This document shows, one piece after another, positions 36,561-45,254 of a stretch of 64,000 bases of DNA. Position 1 is the first letter of the stretch. Each line of letters starts with the position of its first letter. The translations under genes and the position numbers were made by a program. The notes below the pieces were generated by a model. The model was not told where the DNA came from and did no database searches. It was given only the letters and a program-made list of their open reading frames with translations. Where the stretch lies: NCBI RefSeq assembly GCF_963676815.1, contig NZ_OY781365.1:1212501-1276500 (forward strand). Direction: 5' to 3'. This stretch comes from an uncultured Draconibacterium sp. GTDB lineage: Bacteria > Bacteroidota > Bacteroidia > Bacteroidales > Prolixibacteraceae.

Positions 36561-37232
36561 ATGAATTTTATGGAGGTTAAAATTGAAGAAGGCTGGAAAA
36601 AGCAGCTAAACGAAGAGTTTGAAAAAGATTATTTTACGGAGTTGAGTGCGTTTGTTCGAAACGAATATAAAACACAACGGATTTATCCTCCGGGCAAACT
36701 TATTTTTAATGCTTTTGACCAATGTCCTTTCGAGAAACTAAAGGTTGTCATCATTGGCCAGGATCCGTATCATGGCCCGGGGCAGGCGCACGGTCTTTGT
36801 TTTTCGGTGAACGACGGCATTCGTTTTCCTCCAAGTTTACGTAATATTTTTAAAGAACTGAATAGCGATGTAGGTAAACCAATTCCCGAAACGGGCGATT
36901 TAACCGATTGGGCCCGTCAGGGAGTTTTGTTGTTAAATGCCACCTTAACGGTTCGTGCACACCAGGCAGCCTCGCACCAAAAAAAGGGTTGGGAACAATT
37001 TACCGATGCAGTAATTGAAAAGATAAATGCTGAGAAAGAAAATGTGGTTTTCCTGCTGTGGGGAAATTATGCCATTAGCAAAAGTAAGTTTATCGATCAG
37101 GATAAACACTTTGTGTTAACATCGGTGCATCCGTCACCACTTTCGGCTAGCCGAGGTTTTTTTGGCAACAAACATTTTAGTCGTACCAACGAATTTTTAG
37201 TCTCAAAAGGACTTGAACCAATTAACTGGTGA
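36561..37232 (+). CDS. ung: Uracil-DNA glycosylase
   Basis: Removes uracil from DNA in base-excision repair. 223 residues with the family 1 motifs: the water-activating loop VVIIGQDPYHGPGQAHGLCF (Asp near 71), FPPSLRNIF, the uracil-specific LLLNATLTVRAHQAASH (Asn), VVFLLWGNYA, and the DNA-intercalating loop SVHPSPLSASRGFFG with the catalytic His. A close AGGAG lies 8 nt before the ATG (TTTAGGAGAAATTTACATG), unusual for this genome but possibly chance. Convergent with the fabH-like operon. Confidence 0.96.
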   Translation: MNFMEVKIEEGWKKQLNEEFEKDYFTELSAFVRNEYKTQRIYPPGKLIFNAFDQCPFEKLKVVIIGQDPYHGPGQAHGLCFSVNDGIRFPPSLRNIFKELNSDVGKPIPETGDLTDWARQGVLLLNATLTVRAHQAASHQKKGWEQFTDAVIEKINAEKENVVFLLWGNYAISKSKFIDQDKHFVLTSVHPSPLSASRGFFGNKHFSRTNEFLVSKGLEPINW

Positions 37233-37251
37233 ACTAAGAAAGAGGCATAAA

Positions 37252-37283
37252 AAAACCGATCCGTCAAACGACAAACCGGTTTT
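37252..37283. terminator. Terminator between ung and the fabH-like gene
   Basis: AAAACCG (37252-37258) pairs with CGGTTTT (37277-37283), with an inner GTC/GAC pair. A-runs and T-runs flank both sides, so it can serve both convergent genes. Confidence 0.7.
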
Positions 37284-37304
37284 CAATATCGTAGTTTCAA
37301 TCTT

Positions 37305-38387
37305 TTACCACTTATAAACAATGGAGTTGATGTTCATTCCGGCACCCACCGAACAGAATATAGTGTAATCACCTTCATTCACTTCGTGACCTTCCATTTT
37401 TCCTTTTACAACCAAATCAACCAGCGTTGGAACTGTTGCAGTTGAAGAATTACCAAGCTTATTAATGCTCATTGGCATAATTCCTTCGGGCACATCTTTT
37501 TGGCCATATAACTTTAACACGCCGGCAAGAATTGCCTCATCCATTTTTTCGTTGGCTTGATGGATAAATATCTTCTTGATATCTGCCAAATCAAGACCAG
37601 CTTTTTCAATGCTGTCTTTCACAACTCCCGGAACTGTTGTAATGGCGTAAACATATAATTTACGACCATCCATTTTAATAAACAGCTCATCGCTTTCGAA
37701 ATCGGGATTGCTTGATTCTCCCAAAATAAGCAGGTTGGCATATTTAACCGAATCAGAGCGACTTGAATGCGACAAGATTCCAATAGGCTCTTCGCTTTCT
37801 ACAGCTTCAACAACGGTTGCTCCTGCACCATCGGCATAAATCATCGAATCACGATCGTGCGGATCTGAAATACGCGATAAAGCATCGGCTCCAACTACAA
37901 CGCCACGTTTTGCCAAACCACTTTTAATGTAGGCATCTGCAGTAATCATTCCTTGTGTCCATCCCGGGCAACCCGAAATAACATCATGGCAAAAACAAGC
38001 CGGATTTTTAATCTTCAGCTTCATTTTAACCTTGTTGGCCAAACTTGGCAACACATCGGTTCTTACATTACCATCGAGGATATCGCCAAAATTATGACAG
38101 ATAATAATAAAATCCAGACTCTCCATAGAAACTTCTGCGGTTTTGCAGGCGTCTTGTACTGCTATCGCGGCAATATCCGATGTTACCAAATTGCTTTCCA
38201 TGTAGCGTCGCTCTTCAATATTGGTAATCTCTTTTAATTTCTGAATAATCTCTTCGTTGCTCTTATCCTCAATCTTCTTTTTCGACGGAGTATAAAACTC
38301 ATTATTCAAAAAGTGTGTATTCTTGATTATTTGAGTTGGAAGCGCGCTTCCGGTACCAATAATTCTTGTATAAGTTTGCTTTGCCAT
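37305..38387 (-). CDS. 3-oxoacyl-ACP synthase III-like enzyme (FabH family)
   Basis: A decarboxylating Claisen condensing enzyme of thiolase fold. Of its 360 residues, C140 lies in DVISGCPGWTQGM, H276 in IFIHQANEKMDEAI and N313 in NKLGNSSTATVPTL, so the catalytic triad of FabH is complete. GTGSALPTQIIKN at the start and GAGMNINSIVYKW at the end are typical. It is 30-40 residues longer than E. coli FabH, mostly in an N-terminal insertion (about 30-60), and the ACP/CoA-binding context differs. It may therefore use unusual acyl donors (fatty acid initiation, aryl polyene or other secondary product). It lies 9 bp after lpxH in an envelope-type operon. Confidence 0.85.
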   Translation of the reverse strand: MAKQTYTRIIGTGSALPTQIIKNTHFLNNEFYTPSKKKIEDKSNEEIIQKLKEITNIEERRYMESNLVTSDIAAIAVQDACKTAEVSMESLDFIIICHNFGDILDGNVRTDVLPSLANKVKMKLKIKNPACFCHDVISGCPGWTQGMITADAYIKSGLAKRGVVVGADALSRISDPHDRDSMIYADGAGATVVEAVESEEPIGILSHSSRSDSVKYANLLILGESSNPDFESDELFIKMDGRKLYVYAITTVPGVVKDSIEKAGLDLADIKKIFIHQANEKMDEAILAGVLKLYGQKDVPEGIMPMSINKLGNSSTATVPTLVDLVVKGKMEGHEVNEGDYTIFCSVGAGMNINSIVYKW

Positions 38388-38396
38388 AATCCTTTA

Positions 38397-39158
38397 TTAA
38401 GCTTTCACTCTGTCTTTATATGTCTTTAATTCAAATTTTTCACCATCAAAAACACCATACGAGAATGATTTTATCCAATCGCCAAGCAGCACAAATCGGG
38501 TTTTTTCATTCATCTTTTCATTCACCAACTGATGTCGATGGCCCATTATAAAATAATCAATTGGATTTGTTGCTAAAAAATCCGCGGCAAATTTATACAT
38601 TCCATCCCTATTTGCCATAAAATCTTTCTCATAATCCGCATTTGATAACCTACTGGACGCAGACCATTTATGCGCAATTGTAAAAGCTAAATTAGGATGT
38701 AATCTTGAAAAAAGCCACCGCATTGTATTATTCGTAAATATCTTTTTCAGAAAAATGTAGCCTTTATCCGAAGCATCGAGACCATCGCCATGTGCCAGAA
38801 AAAATTTCTTCCCGTAAATTTCCCGAATAATATAATCGTGATATACGGTTATACCTGTTTCTTCGGCCAGATAATCATAAACCCACATATCGTGGTTTCC
38901 GGTAAAAAAATGAACAGAAATTCCCTGGTCGGTAAGATCGGCCAGTCGGCCTAATATGCGTGTAAAACCACGCGGAACAACCTTTTTATACTCATACCAA
39001 AAATCAAAAATATCGCCCATTAAGTATAGCTCGGCAACATCAGAGCTGATAGAATCGAGCCACGATGCAAAAAGTATCTCGCGCTCCCGGTTGTTGTTCA
39101 GTGCCGGTGCTCCAAGGTGTACATCTGAGACAAAATATATTTTCTTTTTTTGTGTCAA
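38397..39158 (-). CDS. lpxH: UDP-2,3-diacylglucosamine diphosphatase LpxH-type
   Basis: Hydrolyses UDP-2,3-diacylglucosamine to lipid X in lipid A synthesis, at the inner face of the inner membrane. 253 residues of the calcineurin-like metallophosphoesterase fold: FVSDVHLGAPALNN (Asp-x-His), YLMGDIFDFWYEYK (Gly-Asp), VHFFTGNHDMWVYDY (Gly-Asn-His-Asp), FLAHGDGLDASDKGY and FIMGHRHQLV (Gly-His-x-His). This spacing and the long HGDGLD loop fit LpxH. It lies in an operon between the thioredoxin-like lipoprotein (15 bp) and the fabH-like gene (9 bp). Confidence 0.9.
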   Translation of the reverse strand: MTQKKKIYFVSDVHLGAPALNNNREREILFASWLDSISSDVAELYLMGDIFDFWYEYKKVVPRGFTRILGRLADLTDQGISVHFFTGNHDMWVYDYLAEETGITVYHDYIIREIYGKKFFLAHGDGLDASDKGYIFLKKIFTNNTMRWLFSRLHPNLAFTIAHKWSASSRLSNADYEKDFMANRDGMYKFAADFLATNPIDYFIMGHRHQLVNEKMNEKTRFVLLGDWIKSFSYGVFDGEKFELKTYKDRVKA

Positions 39159-39173
39159 TTTTCCGGTTTTACA

Positions 39174-40340
39174 CTAATCGAGAAGTTGAGACAAAGCTTT
39201 ATTTAAAGCCGGCCCTTTCAGGTTTTTGGCAACAATTTTGCCTTCTTCGTCAAGCAAATAGTTATAAGGAACACTTTGCACATTGTAAACAGCTGCTGCC
39301 AGTTTGCTTCCTTCCATGTCGCCAACATTAATCCAGCTTAATTTGTCCTGGTCAATAGCATCAACCCATTCGGCACGGTTAACATCAACACTCACCTGGT
39401 AAATCTCGAAACCTTTGCGTTTGTATTTGTTGTATGCCTCAACTAAAACCGGGTTTTGAATGCGCGATCCACGATCGACAGCAGCCCAAAACTGTAACAA
39501 AATGACTTTGCCGCGTAACGACGATAATGCTACATCATTTCCTTCAGGATCGGGCAAAACAATTTCAGGGCTGTTATCGCCTTGCTCCTGAATAAATTTC
39601 CTCATTTCTGCCGACTGTTGCTGACGAACAAATTGCAGTGTATTGTTATAAAGTGCCTGTACTTGTTCTGATTTTGGATAGATTGAATTTAATGCCGAGG
39701 CAGCTGTTTTCATGGCTTGCAAATCGCTAACAATGTATGATTCGTCCTCGTTACTAAATTTTTGATACAACGCCAATACGCTAGCCATTGAGAAAGGATT
39801 TTCGCGCACAAAATTTGTAGAAAACTCTACTTGCTCCTCTACAATTTTATCGTATTCTTCCTCCCAAAGAGGCCGCACATTATCATATTCAGGATTACCG
39901 GCGTACAAATTATCTAACGATTGTAACGAGTCGAGTTTATGTCGGGTATCTTTTAGTTTTGTATCCAACATTTTTACCTGCGCCGAACCCGGCGACCCGT
40001 CAACATTATACTCGCGATAAAAATTGGCGGCATCAGCTTCAATCGTTACAGTTTCTGCCGAATCAACCAGCAGCGTTATAAAATTCTGATCTGAGAGTTT
40101 CAACAGGTAAAATGTAGGAATTCCGGTCATTGCCGAAAGCTCGAACTCCCCTTTTTTATTAATTTTTGTTTCTGCTATCTTTTTTAGCGAAGTAGTGTGC
40201 AATTCTTCCAAAACAATGGTTTGGTCTTCGGCGTGTGTAATTTTACCACGAATTGTAAACCCCTCTTCTTTTTTACATCCCCCTAATACAAGCAGGATAG
40301 CTACTAAAAAAAATAAAACTCTATACGTCATGTTTTTCAT
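39174..40340 (-). CDS. Thioredoxin-fold lipoprotein (TlpA-like) lacking the CxxC motif
   Basis: About 388 residues from ATG 40340. Lipoprotein signal with LVLGGC. N-terminal domain (about 28-140, FTIRGKITHAEDQTIVLEEL) of the DUF4369 type found in Bacteroidota thiol-disulphide proteins. The C-terminal third is an AhpC/TSA-thioredoxin fold: IVLPDPEGNDVALSSLRGKV, then ILLQFWAAVDRGSRIQNPVL. Here the usual W-C-x-x-C is replaced by AAVDRGS, so it cannot do standard dithiol exchange. VQSVPYNYLLDEEGKIVAKN completes the fold. First gene of the lpxH-fabH operon. A TAAATTTG box at 40384-40391 gives a likely start of transcription near 40377. Role unknown; binding or scaffold functions are possible. Confidence 0.82.
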   Translation of the reverse strand: MKNMTYRVLFFLVAILLVLGGCKKEEGFTIRGKITHAEDQTIVLEELHTTSLKKIAETKINKKGEFELSAMTGIPTFYLLKLSDQNFITLLVDSAETVTIEADAANFYREYNVDGSPGSAQVKMLDTKLKDTRHKLDSLQSLDNLYAGNPEYDNVRPLWEEEYDKIVEEQVEFSTNFVRENPFSMASVLALYQKFSNEDESYIVSDLQAMKTAASALNSIYPKSEQVQALYNNTLQFVRQQQSAEMRKFIQEQGDNSPEIVLPDPEGNDVALSSLRGKVILLQFWAAVDRGSRIQNPVLVEAYNKYKRKGFEIYQVSVDVNRAEWVDAIDQDKLSWINVGDMEGSKLAAAVYNVQSVPYNYLLDEEGKIVAKNLKGPALNKALSQLLD

Positions 40341-40383
40341 TTGATTAAAATATGCAACCAAAAAAAGTATTGTACCAAACGTG

Positions 40384-40391
40384 CAAATTTA
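40384..40391 (-). promoter_or_regulatory. Likely -7 element for the thioredoxin-like/lpxH/fabH operon
   Basis: The minus strand reads TAAATTTG, with CTG instead of TTG 19 nt upstream. Transcription would begin about 37 nt before ATG 40340. The rest of the 316-bp gap 40362-40677 is AT-rich; a second -7 box (TAGGTTTG, 40642-40649, plus strand) faces ribF. Confidence 0.5.
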
Positions 40392-40641
40392 CCGTGCTGT
40401 AAAGTGTTAGCAGTAAAGTTGCTCGTTTCTATAAAGGCGGTAAAATTAACAATTTTGCATACATCGAAAATAGCAAACACATAAAATAACAAATTTTATA
40501 GTATCAATCGCGGCTTGTAGTTAAAAGTGCATGCTAAAAAAACACCGCTAATTTTACTCCGAAACAAATTAAAATACCTTCAAAACTTTATTTTTTTTGT
40601 CCGATTTTCAGAAGCCGCTTTAATAGCTTTAAAATTTTCGA

Positions 40642-40649
40642 TAGGTTTG
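40642..40649 (+). promoter_or_regulatory. Likely -7 element of ribF
   Basis: TAGGTTTG matches TAnnTTTG and lies 28 nt before the GTG start of ribF. No clear TTG is seen at -33. Confidence 0.4.
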
Positions 40650-40677
40650 TAGCGCTAAACATTATATTCAAAAAACA

Positions 40678-41613
40678 GTGAAAATCCATTATTCGCTTGA
40701 TCATTTTAATGCCCATAATCCTGTGGTAACTATCGGTACATTCGATGGTTTGCATAAAGGACATCAATCGGTAATTGAACAGTTAAAAGAGCTGGCAAAA
40801 GAAATTGATGGCGAAACAGTGATTTTTACCTTTTATCCTCACCCGCGCATTGTTACATCGCCTAACGAAACCAGTTTGCGTTTGCTGACAACCAAAGAGG
40901 AAAAAATTAAGTTGTTTGAAAAGTTCGGCGTCGATCATCTGATCATTTATCCATTTAACGAAGAATTTGCTGAAATAACATATACAGAATTTGTAAAAGA
41001 CATTTTGGTAAATAAAATAGGCACCCGTTGTTTGGTGGTTGGCTACGACCATCGTTTTGGAAAAAACCGCGAGGGCGGTTACGAATACCTTCAAAAATGT
41101 GCCGAAAAGAACAATTTCACCGTAAAAAAAACGGATGCACTTTCGGTTGAAGCCGAAAAAGTGAGTTCTACAAAAATACGGGCGGCACTGCAGTCGGGCG
41201 ACATAAAAAAAGCCAACCAATACCTGGGTTACGAATTTACGCTGCACGGAACCGTTGTACAGGGTATGCAACTGGGGCGCAAATTGGGTTTCCCTACTGC
41301 AAACATTGAAGCTTCGGATAAATACAAAATTATTCCGGGTTATGGTGTTTATGCTGTTTTAATTGAAATTGGCGACCAACAATACAAAGGAATGCTGAAT
41401 ATTGGCACGCGCCCAACTTTTAATAACAATGCCGACAACCGAAGTATTGAAGTAAATATTTTTGATTTTTCGGGCGATATGTATGGCCAGAATATTACGC
41501 TTGTTTTTATCGACAAAATCAGGGAAGAACAAAAGTTTGCCGGCATTGAAGCTCTGGTCGAACAACTCAAAAACGACAAAGAAGTAGCCATAAAATTGCT
41601 TAACGATTACTAA
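40678..41613 (+). CDS. ribF: Bifunctional riboflavin kinase / FAD synthetase RibF
   Basis: Makes FMN and then FAD from riboflavin. 311 residues with a GTG start. The N-terminal FAD synthetase domain has the nucleotidyltransferase motif VTIGTFDGLHKGHQSVIEQL (GxFDGxHxGH) and VVGYDHRFGKNREGGYEYL, and ends with SSTKIRAALQSGDIKKAN. The C-terminal flavokinase begins about 185: GTVVQGMQLGRKLGFPTANI (GxxxGRxxGFPTAN), YGVYAVLIEI, NIGTRPTFNN and VNIFDFSGDMYGQ. Both domains are intact. The 3' end overlaps the convergent phosphatase gene by 4 bp. Confidence 0.95.
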   Translation: MKIHYSLDHFNAHNPVVTIGTFDGLHKGHQSVIEQLKELAKEIDGETVIFTFYPHPRIVTSPNETSLRLLTTKEEKIKLFEKFGVDHLIIYPFNEEFAEITYTEFVKDILVNKIGTRCLVVGYDHRFGKNREGGYEYLQKCAEKNNFTVKKTDALSVEAEKVSSTKIRAALQSGDIKKANQYLGYEFTLHGTVVQGMQLGRKLGFPTANIEASDKYKIIPGYGVYAVLIEIGDQQYKGMLNIGTRPTFNNNADNRSIEVNIFDFSGDMYGQNITLVFIDKIREEQKFAGIEALVEQLKNDKEVAIKLLNDY

Positions 41614-42674
41614 TCTTTCTTTAATAAACTGCAACTAACCGGCAAGTGATCGGACATGCGGTAATCGAGTGTTTCAAAATTGTACGACTCAAACCGGTCG
41701 CCATGCAAAATGTAGTCGATTCGGAACGAAGGTAATTTGCCAATATAAGTTCGTCCAATACCACGCCCCGAGCTAACAAAAGCATCGGTTAATCCATCAG
41801 ATAAAGTACGGTACGAAAAAGAAACCGGAGTATCGTTAAAATCGCCACAAAGAATTACGTTGTGGGGCGACTCATCGATGTACTTGCGAATTTCGCGCAC
41901 TTGTTCTGCCCGCATCTCAAAAGCATCTTTAAATTTCCGGCTCATTTCTTTCACTTCCTCAATATCTTTCTCTTCATTAAGTCCGGGCGAATCAATAATC
42001 GAATATTTATCCGGATCGATCAGGTACGACTGCAGGTGAATATTGAAAATACGAACAGTGTCGCCATCAATTAAAACATCGGTATAAATGGAAATATTTC
42101 GTGTGTTTTCAAAGCGGATCTCCCCCATATGTACAATCGGGTAGCGTGTCATTGTTACCGAGCCGTAAGTGGTACTAGAGCGCGCAAACTGGTAGTGTTT
42201 TATCGACTCAAGGTCTTTTACCGTTTGTGCCAGGTTAAAAATGCTGTTCTTTCGCAAACGGGCTTCCTGCAAACAAATAATATCGGCATTCTGTTCGGCT
42301 AAAAACGAGATGATTTTTGTTGCATTTTCCTTCTGAGTGCCGCTGGTATCCGCCACAAAATGCTTTACATTGTATGATACCACTTTAATGTTTGCCTCCT
42401 CGCTGCTTTCACCTTTCAGCTGCATAAAACGCGTAAAGTAACCCCATCCTACAACTACAAAACCCAGCGATAGCAAGGCATAACGCGGCTTGAACAACAA
42501 CCAAAGCAATAGAAATATTAAGTTGCCGGCCAGCAAAAACGGATAGGCCATTCCGAACAAAGACGGTAACCAATACTTATCTGGCGGAATGTACACCGAA
42601 AGATACGATGCCGCAAGGGCCAGCACCAAAAGAATGTTGACAAGAAATAATATGTTACGGAGTGCTTTTCTCAA
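41610..42674 (-). CDS. Endonuclease/exonuclease/phosphatase-family membrane protein
   Basis: 354 residues. Three hydrophobic segments at the N-terminus (about 8-28, 38-60 and 66-82) anchor an EEP-fold domain. The fold shows KVVSYNVKHFV, ADIICLQEARLR (catalytic Glu), SVTMTRYPIVHMGEI, RIFNIHLQSYL, NVILCGDFNDTPVSFSYRTL (Asp and Asn) and FRIDYILHGDRFES / YRMSDHLPVSCSL (Asp-His). All metal and catalytic residues are present. Members cut DNA, RNA, phospholipids or inositol phosphates; the substrate cannot be told. The membrane anchor suggests the active domain lies outside the cytosol. Confidence 0.87.
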   Translation of the reverse strand: MRKALRNILFLVNILLVLALAASYLSVYIPPDKYWLPSLFGMAYPFLLAGNLIFLLLWLLFKPRYALLSLGFVVVGWGYFTRFMQLKGESSEEANIKVVSYNVKHFVADTSGTQKENATKIISFLAEQNADIICLQEARLRKNSIFNLAQTVKDLESIKHYQFARSSTTYGSVTMTRYPIVHMGEIRFENTRNISIYTDVLIDGDTVRIFNIHLQSYLIDPDKYSIIDSPGLNEEKDIEEVKEMSRKFKDAFEMRAEQVREIRKYIDESPHNVILCGDFNDTPVSFSYRTLSDGLTDAFVSSGRGIGRTYIGKLPSFRIDYILHGDRFESYNFETLDYRMSDHLPVSCSLLKKD

Positions 42675-42757
42675 AATGCTGATTTAGTTGTGTGCAAAAT
42701 AAAAAATCGTTCGCAATTATAAACGGTAAATATCCGATTTAATGATGTGCCAATCGT

Positions 42758-43597
42758 TTATTTTTGACATTTCAACATGCGGCTTTTGCCGTTCAAATCG
42801 CGGCGTAATTCTATCGACTTAAATCCCAACTGCTTAACCAGCGCCACCATTTCTTCTCCTAAATTCTCGTTGATTTCAAAAAACAAGTATCCTCCGTCAT
42901 TCAATTGTTTCGAAGCAAACTGCGCAATGGTACGGTAAAATATCAGCGGATCGGTATCACTCACAAACAAAGCCAACTCGGGTTCGTGCTCCAACACGTT
43001 GGCTTCCATCTGCTGTTTTTCTCGTTCCATAACATAGGGTGGGTTGCTCACTATTACATCAAAATGCGGCCACGAACGTTCCTGCCACTTTAAAATATCG
43101 GCGTGTTCAAATTCTACGTTCAACTTATTTTTACCGGCATTTTCGGTGGCAAGCAACAATGCTGTTTCTGATACGTCAACAGCCTGAACATTTGCAGTGG
43201 TCAACACATTTTTTAGTGCCAGCGCAATACAACCGCTTCCTGTGCCAATATCCAGAATTTTCGCAGGCTTCGGAATTTCCGTTTTACTGATCCACTCCAC
43301 CAACTCTTCGGTTTCCGGTCGCGGAATTAAAACGCCAGGTTTTACATTCAGTTGCAAACCGTAAAATTCGGCAACGCCCAAAATATATTGAATGGGTTCG
43401 TGTGTTTTCAAACGCTCAACAACCCTTTTTATCCGGTTCGTTTCAGTGGTTTCCAATACCCGGTCTTTCTCCAGAATTATTTGCGTATACGACAAATCCA
43501 ACACACTATTCATTATTAATTGAACAAACCCTGATATTTCGGTTTCGGGGTAAAACGGCGCCAATTCTGCCCGGATGTATTGAATAGTTTTCTGCAT
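42758..43597 (-). CDS. prmC: Release factor glutamine methyltransferase PrmC
   Basis: Methylates the GGQ glutamine of peptide release factors. 279 residues from ATG 43597; a TTG at 43618 is excluded because the predicted transcription start lies downstream of it. N-terminal helical domain (about 1-80, with YTQIILEKDRVL and HEPIQYILGVAEFYGL). SAM-binding motif ILDIGTGSGCIALALKN, VSETALLLATENA and the catalytic VSNPPYVMEREK (N-P-P-Y). PRPETEELVEW is a PrmC/HemK hallmark. Divergent from ribD with overlapping promoters. Confidence 0.94.
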   Translation of the reverse strand: MQKTIQYIRAELAPFYPETEISGFVQLIMNSVLDLSYTQIILEKDRVLETTETNRIKRVVERLKTHEPIQYILGVAEFYGLQLNVKPGVLIPRPETEELVEWISKTEIPKPAKILDIGTGSGCIALALKNVLTTANVQAVDVSETALLLATENAGKNKLNVEFEHADILKWQERSWPHFDVIVSNPPYVMEREKQQMEANVLEHEPELALFVSDTDPLIFYRTIAQFASKQLNDGGYLFFEINENLGEEMVALVKQLGFKSIELRRDLNGKSRMLKCQK

Positions 43598-43609
43598 TGT
43601 GTACTTTTG
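43580..43609 (+). promoter_or_regulatory. ribD promoter (-33/-7)
   Basis: TTG (43580-43582), a 19-nt spacer, then TACTTTTG (43602-43609), an exact Bacteroidota fit. Transcription would start near 43616, 22 nt before the ribD ATG. The element lies partly inside the first codons of prmC on the other strand. Confidence 0.75.
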
Positions 43610-43615
43610 TTGCTG

Positions 43616-43644
43616 CAAATTTAGTCTTTCCTTGAAAATGACAA
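43616..43644 (-). promoter_or_regulatory. prmC promoter (-33/-7)
   Basis: The minus strand reads TTG (43644-43642), an 18-nt spacer, then TAAATTTG (43623-43616). Transcription would start near 43609, 12 nt before the prmC ATG. It overlaps the first codons of ribD, so both promoters face away from each other within 65 bp. Confidence 0.7.
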
Positions 43645-44687
43645 CCGAAGAAAAATATATGGCTCGTTGTATCGAGCTGGCCCGAATGGGGGCCGGACAT
43701 GTTTCGCCAAACCCGATGGTTGGTTGTGTAATCGTTCACTCCGGCCAAATTATTGGCGAAGGATTTCACCAAAAACACGGGCAGGCTCACGCCGAAGTAA
43801 ACGCCATAAATTCGGTAACCGACAAGGAAAAGCTGAAGGAAAGCACGATTTACGTTTCGCTGGAACCCTGTGCACATTACGGATTAACACCACCTTGTTC
43901 CGACCTGATCATTCAGAAACAAATTCCGCGTGTGGTAGTTGGAAGTATCGACCCGTTTGCGAAAGTGGCCGGGAAAGGAATAGAACGACTAAAAAAAGCC
44001 GGTGTTGAAGTAAAAACCGGCGTTTTGAAAGCAGAATGCGACGAACTGAACCGTCGCTTTTTTACGTTTCACCAAAAACAACGGCCTTATATTTTGCTGA
44101 AATGGGCACAAACCTCTGACGGATTTATTGACAAAGACCGAAGTGCCGAAGATTACGGCGAACCAACCTGGATTACCGGACCGCGGGCACTTTTGCGCGT
44201 ACACCAAATGCGTGCCGAAGAAGATGCCATTATGGTGGGCACAAACACGGCAGAGAAAGACAATCCTTCGCTTACTGTTCGGCTGATAGAAGGTAAAAAT
44301 CCGTTGCGGATTGTACTGGATCGTCAGTTGCGTTTGGATAAAAAGCTAAACCTTTTTGATAATTCAACCAAAACCATTGTTTTTAACGGGCTTGAAAATC
44401 ACAGCTACAAAAACACTGAATACATAAAAATTGATTTCACCGGTCAGCTTCTTCCTCAAATTCTTGAGGTGCTTCACAAAAAAAATGTGTTGTCGTTAAT
44501 TGTAGAAGGAGGGCAGCAATTACTGGCTACTTTTATTGATGCGGGATTATGGGACGAAGCGCATGTATACACCGGGCATACCTATTTTGGCAATGGCATA
44601 AAAGCACCTTCGTTGTCAGCAACTTCCGGACTAGCTGAAACAATTGGAAAAGACAAATTGGTTATTTACCGAAATACAGATAGTTAG
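43638..44687 (+). CDS. ribD: Riboflavin biosynthesis deaminase/reductase RibD
   Basis: Bifunctional enzyme for two early steps of riboflavin synthesis. 349 residues from ATG 43638 (a GTG 13 codons upstream lies in the promoter). Deaminase domain with zinc ligands HAEVNAINSV (His-Ala-Glu) and SLEPCAHYGLTPPCSDLII (Pro-Cys-x-His and second Cys). Reductase domain from about 150: RPYILLKWAQTSDGFIDKD, AIMVGTNTAEKDNPSLTVR, PLRIVLDRQLRLD and LIVEGGQQLLATFIDAGLWD. Both halves are complete. ribF lies nearby but is not in the same operon. Confidence 0.95.
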   Translation: MTTEEKYMARCIELARMGAGHVSPNPMVGCVIVHSGQIIGEGFHQKHGQAHAEVNAINSVTDKEKLKESTIYVSLEPCAHYGLTPPCSDLIIQKQIPRVVVGSIDPFAKVAGKGIERLKKAGVEVKTGVLKAECDELNRRFFTFHQKQRPYILLKWAQTSDGFIDKDRSAEDYGEPTWITGPRALLRVHQMRAEEDAIMVGTNTAEKDNPSLTVRLIEGKNPLRIVLDRQLRLDKKLNLFDNSTKTIVFNGLENHSYKNTEYIKIDFTGQLLPQILEVLHKKNVLSLIVEGGQQLLATFIDAGLWDEAHVYTGHTYFGNGIKAPSLSATSGLAETIGKDKLVIYRNTDS

Positions 44688-44767
44688 AATCACCTGAAAT
44701 TGTGATCGATTACTATGGTGATGGTACACTAAAAATGTAATGACTTACTGCCTGCCGGCGGCCTTCA

Positions 44768-45147
44768 TTTTTGTCTTACCACAAAAACGAAGCAAAAAAG
44801 TCAAGGCTTCTTTTTGCCTTCACTCTACGTTCTTATAAAACCTAAGTTCGGACGGGTGATCTCCTCGATCCCTCGGAGCTTCCCGCTCTCTCTAAAGTTT
44901 TATTTCAACTCCGCGCAAAGACCAAAAGAGGCCGTCGACAATTGTAACGTCAGCTACATCGAAGCCTGGCCTCGGCTGATGAACCGGAAAACAAGTGGTG
45001 ACGACGTTCAAAAATTACTGATGTTTGAGGAGGTACGACGAGTTTCAGGAATTTTAGTTGGCGTCGCGTAGCTTTTCCGAGCGAGTCAGGCGCAGCCTTG
45101 GCTCGAAAATGCCTTTCTCGTGTTTACTTATTGTCTCAAGACAAAAA
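44768..45147. repeat. About 380-bp non-coding element with 10-bp terminal inverted repeats
   Basis: TTTTTGTCTT (44768-44777) and AAGACAAAAA (45138-45147) are perfect inverted repeats that bound a block of higher GC with no supported gene. Inside the right end, TTTACTTATTGTCT / AGACAAAAAGTAAA makes a second hairpin. No clear target-site duplication is seen. The sequence resembles dispersed intergenic repeats I associate with Bacteroidota genomes (the CGTAGCTTTTCCGAGCG stretch), but that is memory, not a search. It fills most of the 567-bp gap 44688-45254 between convergent ribD and a lipoprotein gene. Confidence 0.5.
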
Positions 45148-45254
45148 GTAAAATCAGCCCGATAGGGCAAAAGCCAGTTTCTTCTGCTTAACTATAATAC
45201 TTAAAGGAAGAATCCCATCATTTGACTCTTGGAGGAAATCTCAAAAATACCACT

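Noticed and set aside
44814..45071. 85-codon plus-strand frame
   Set aside because: It lies inside the repeat-like element bounded by inverted repeats, has no signal or domain, and ends at the GCGTAGC stretch; I regard it as chance.
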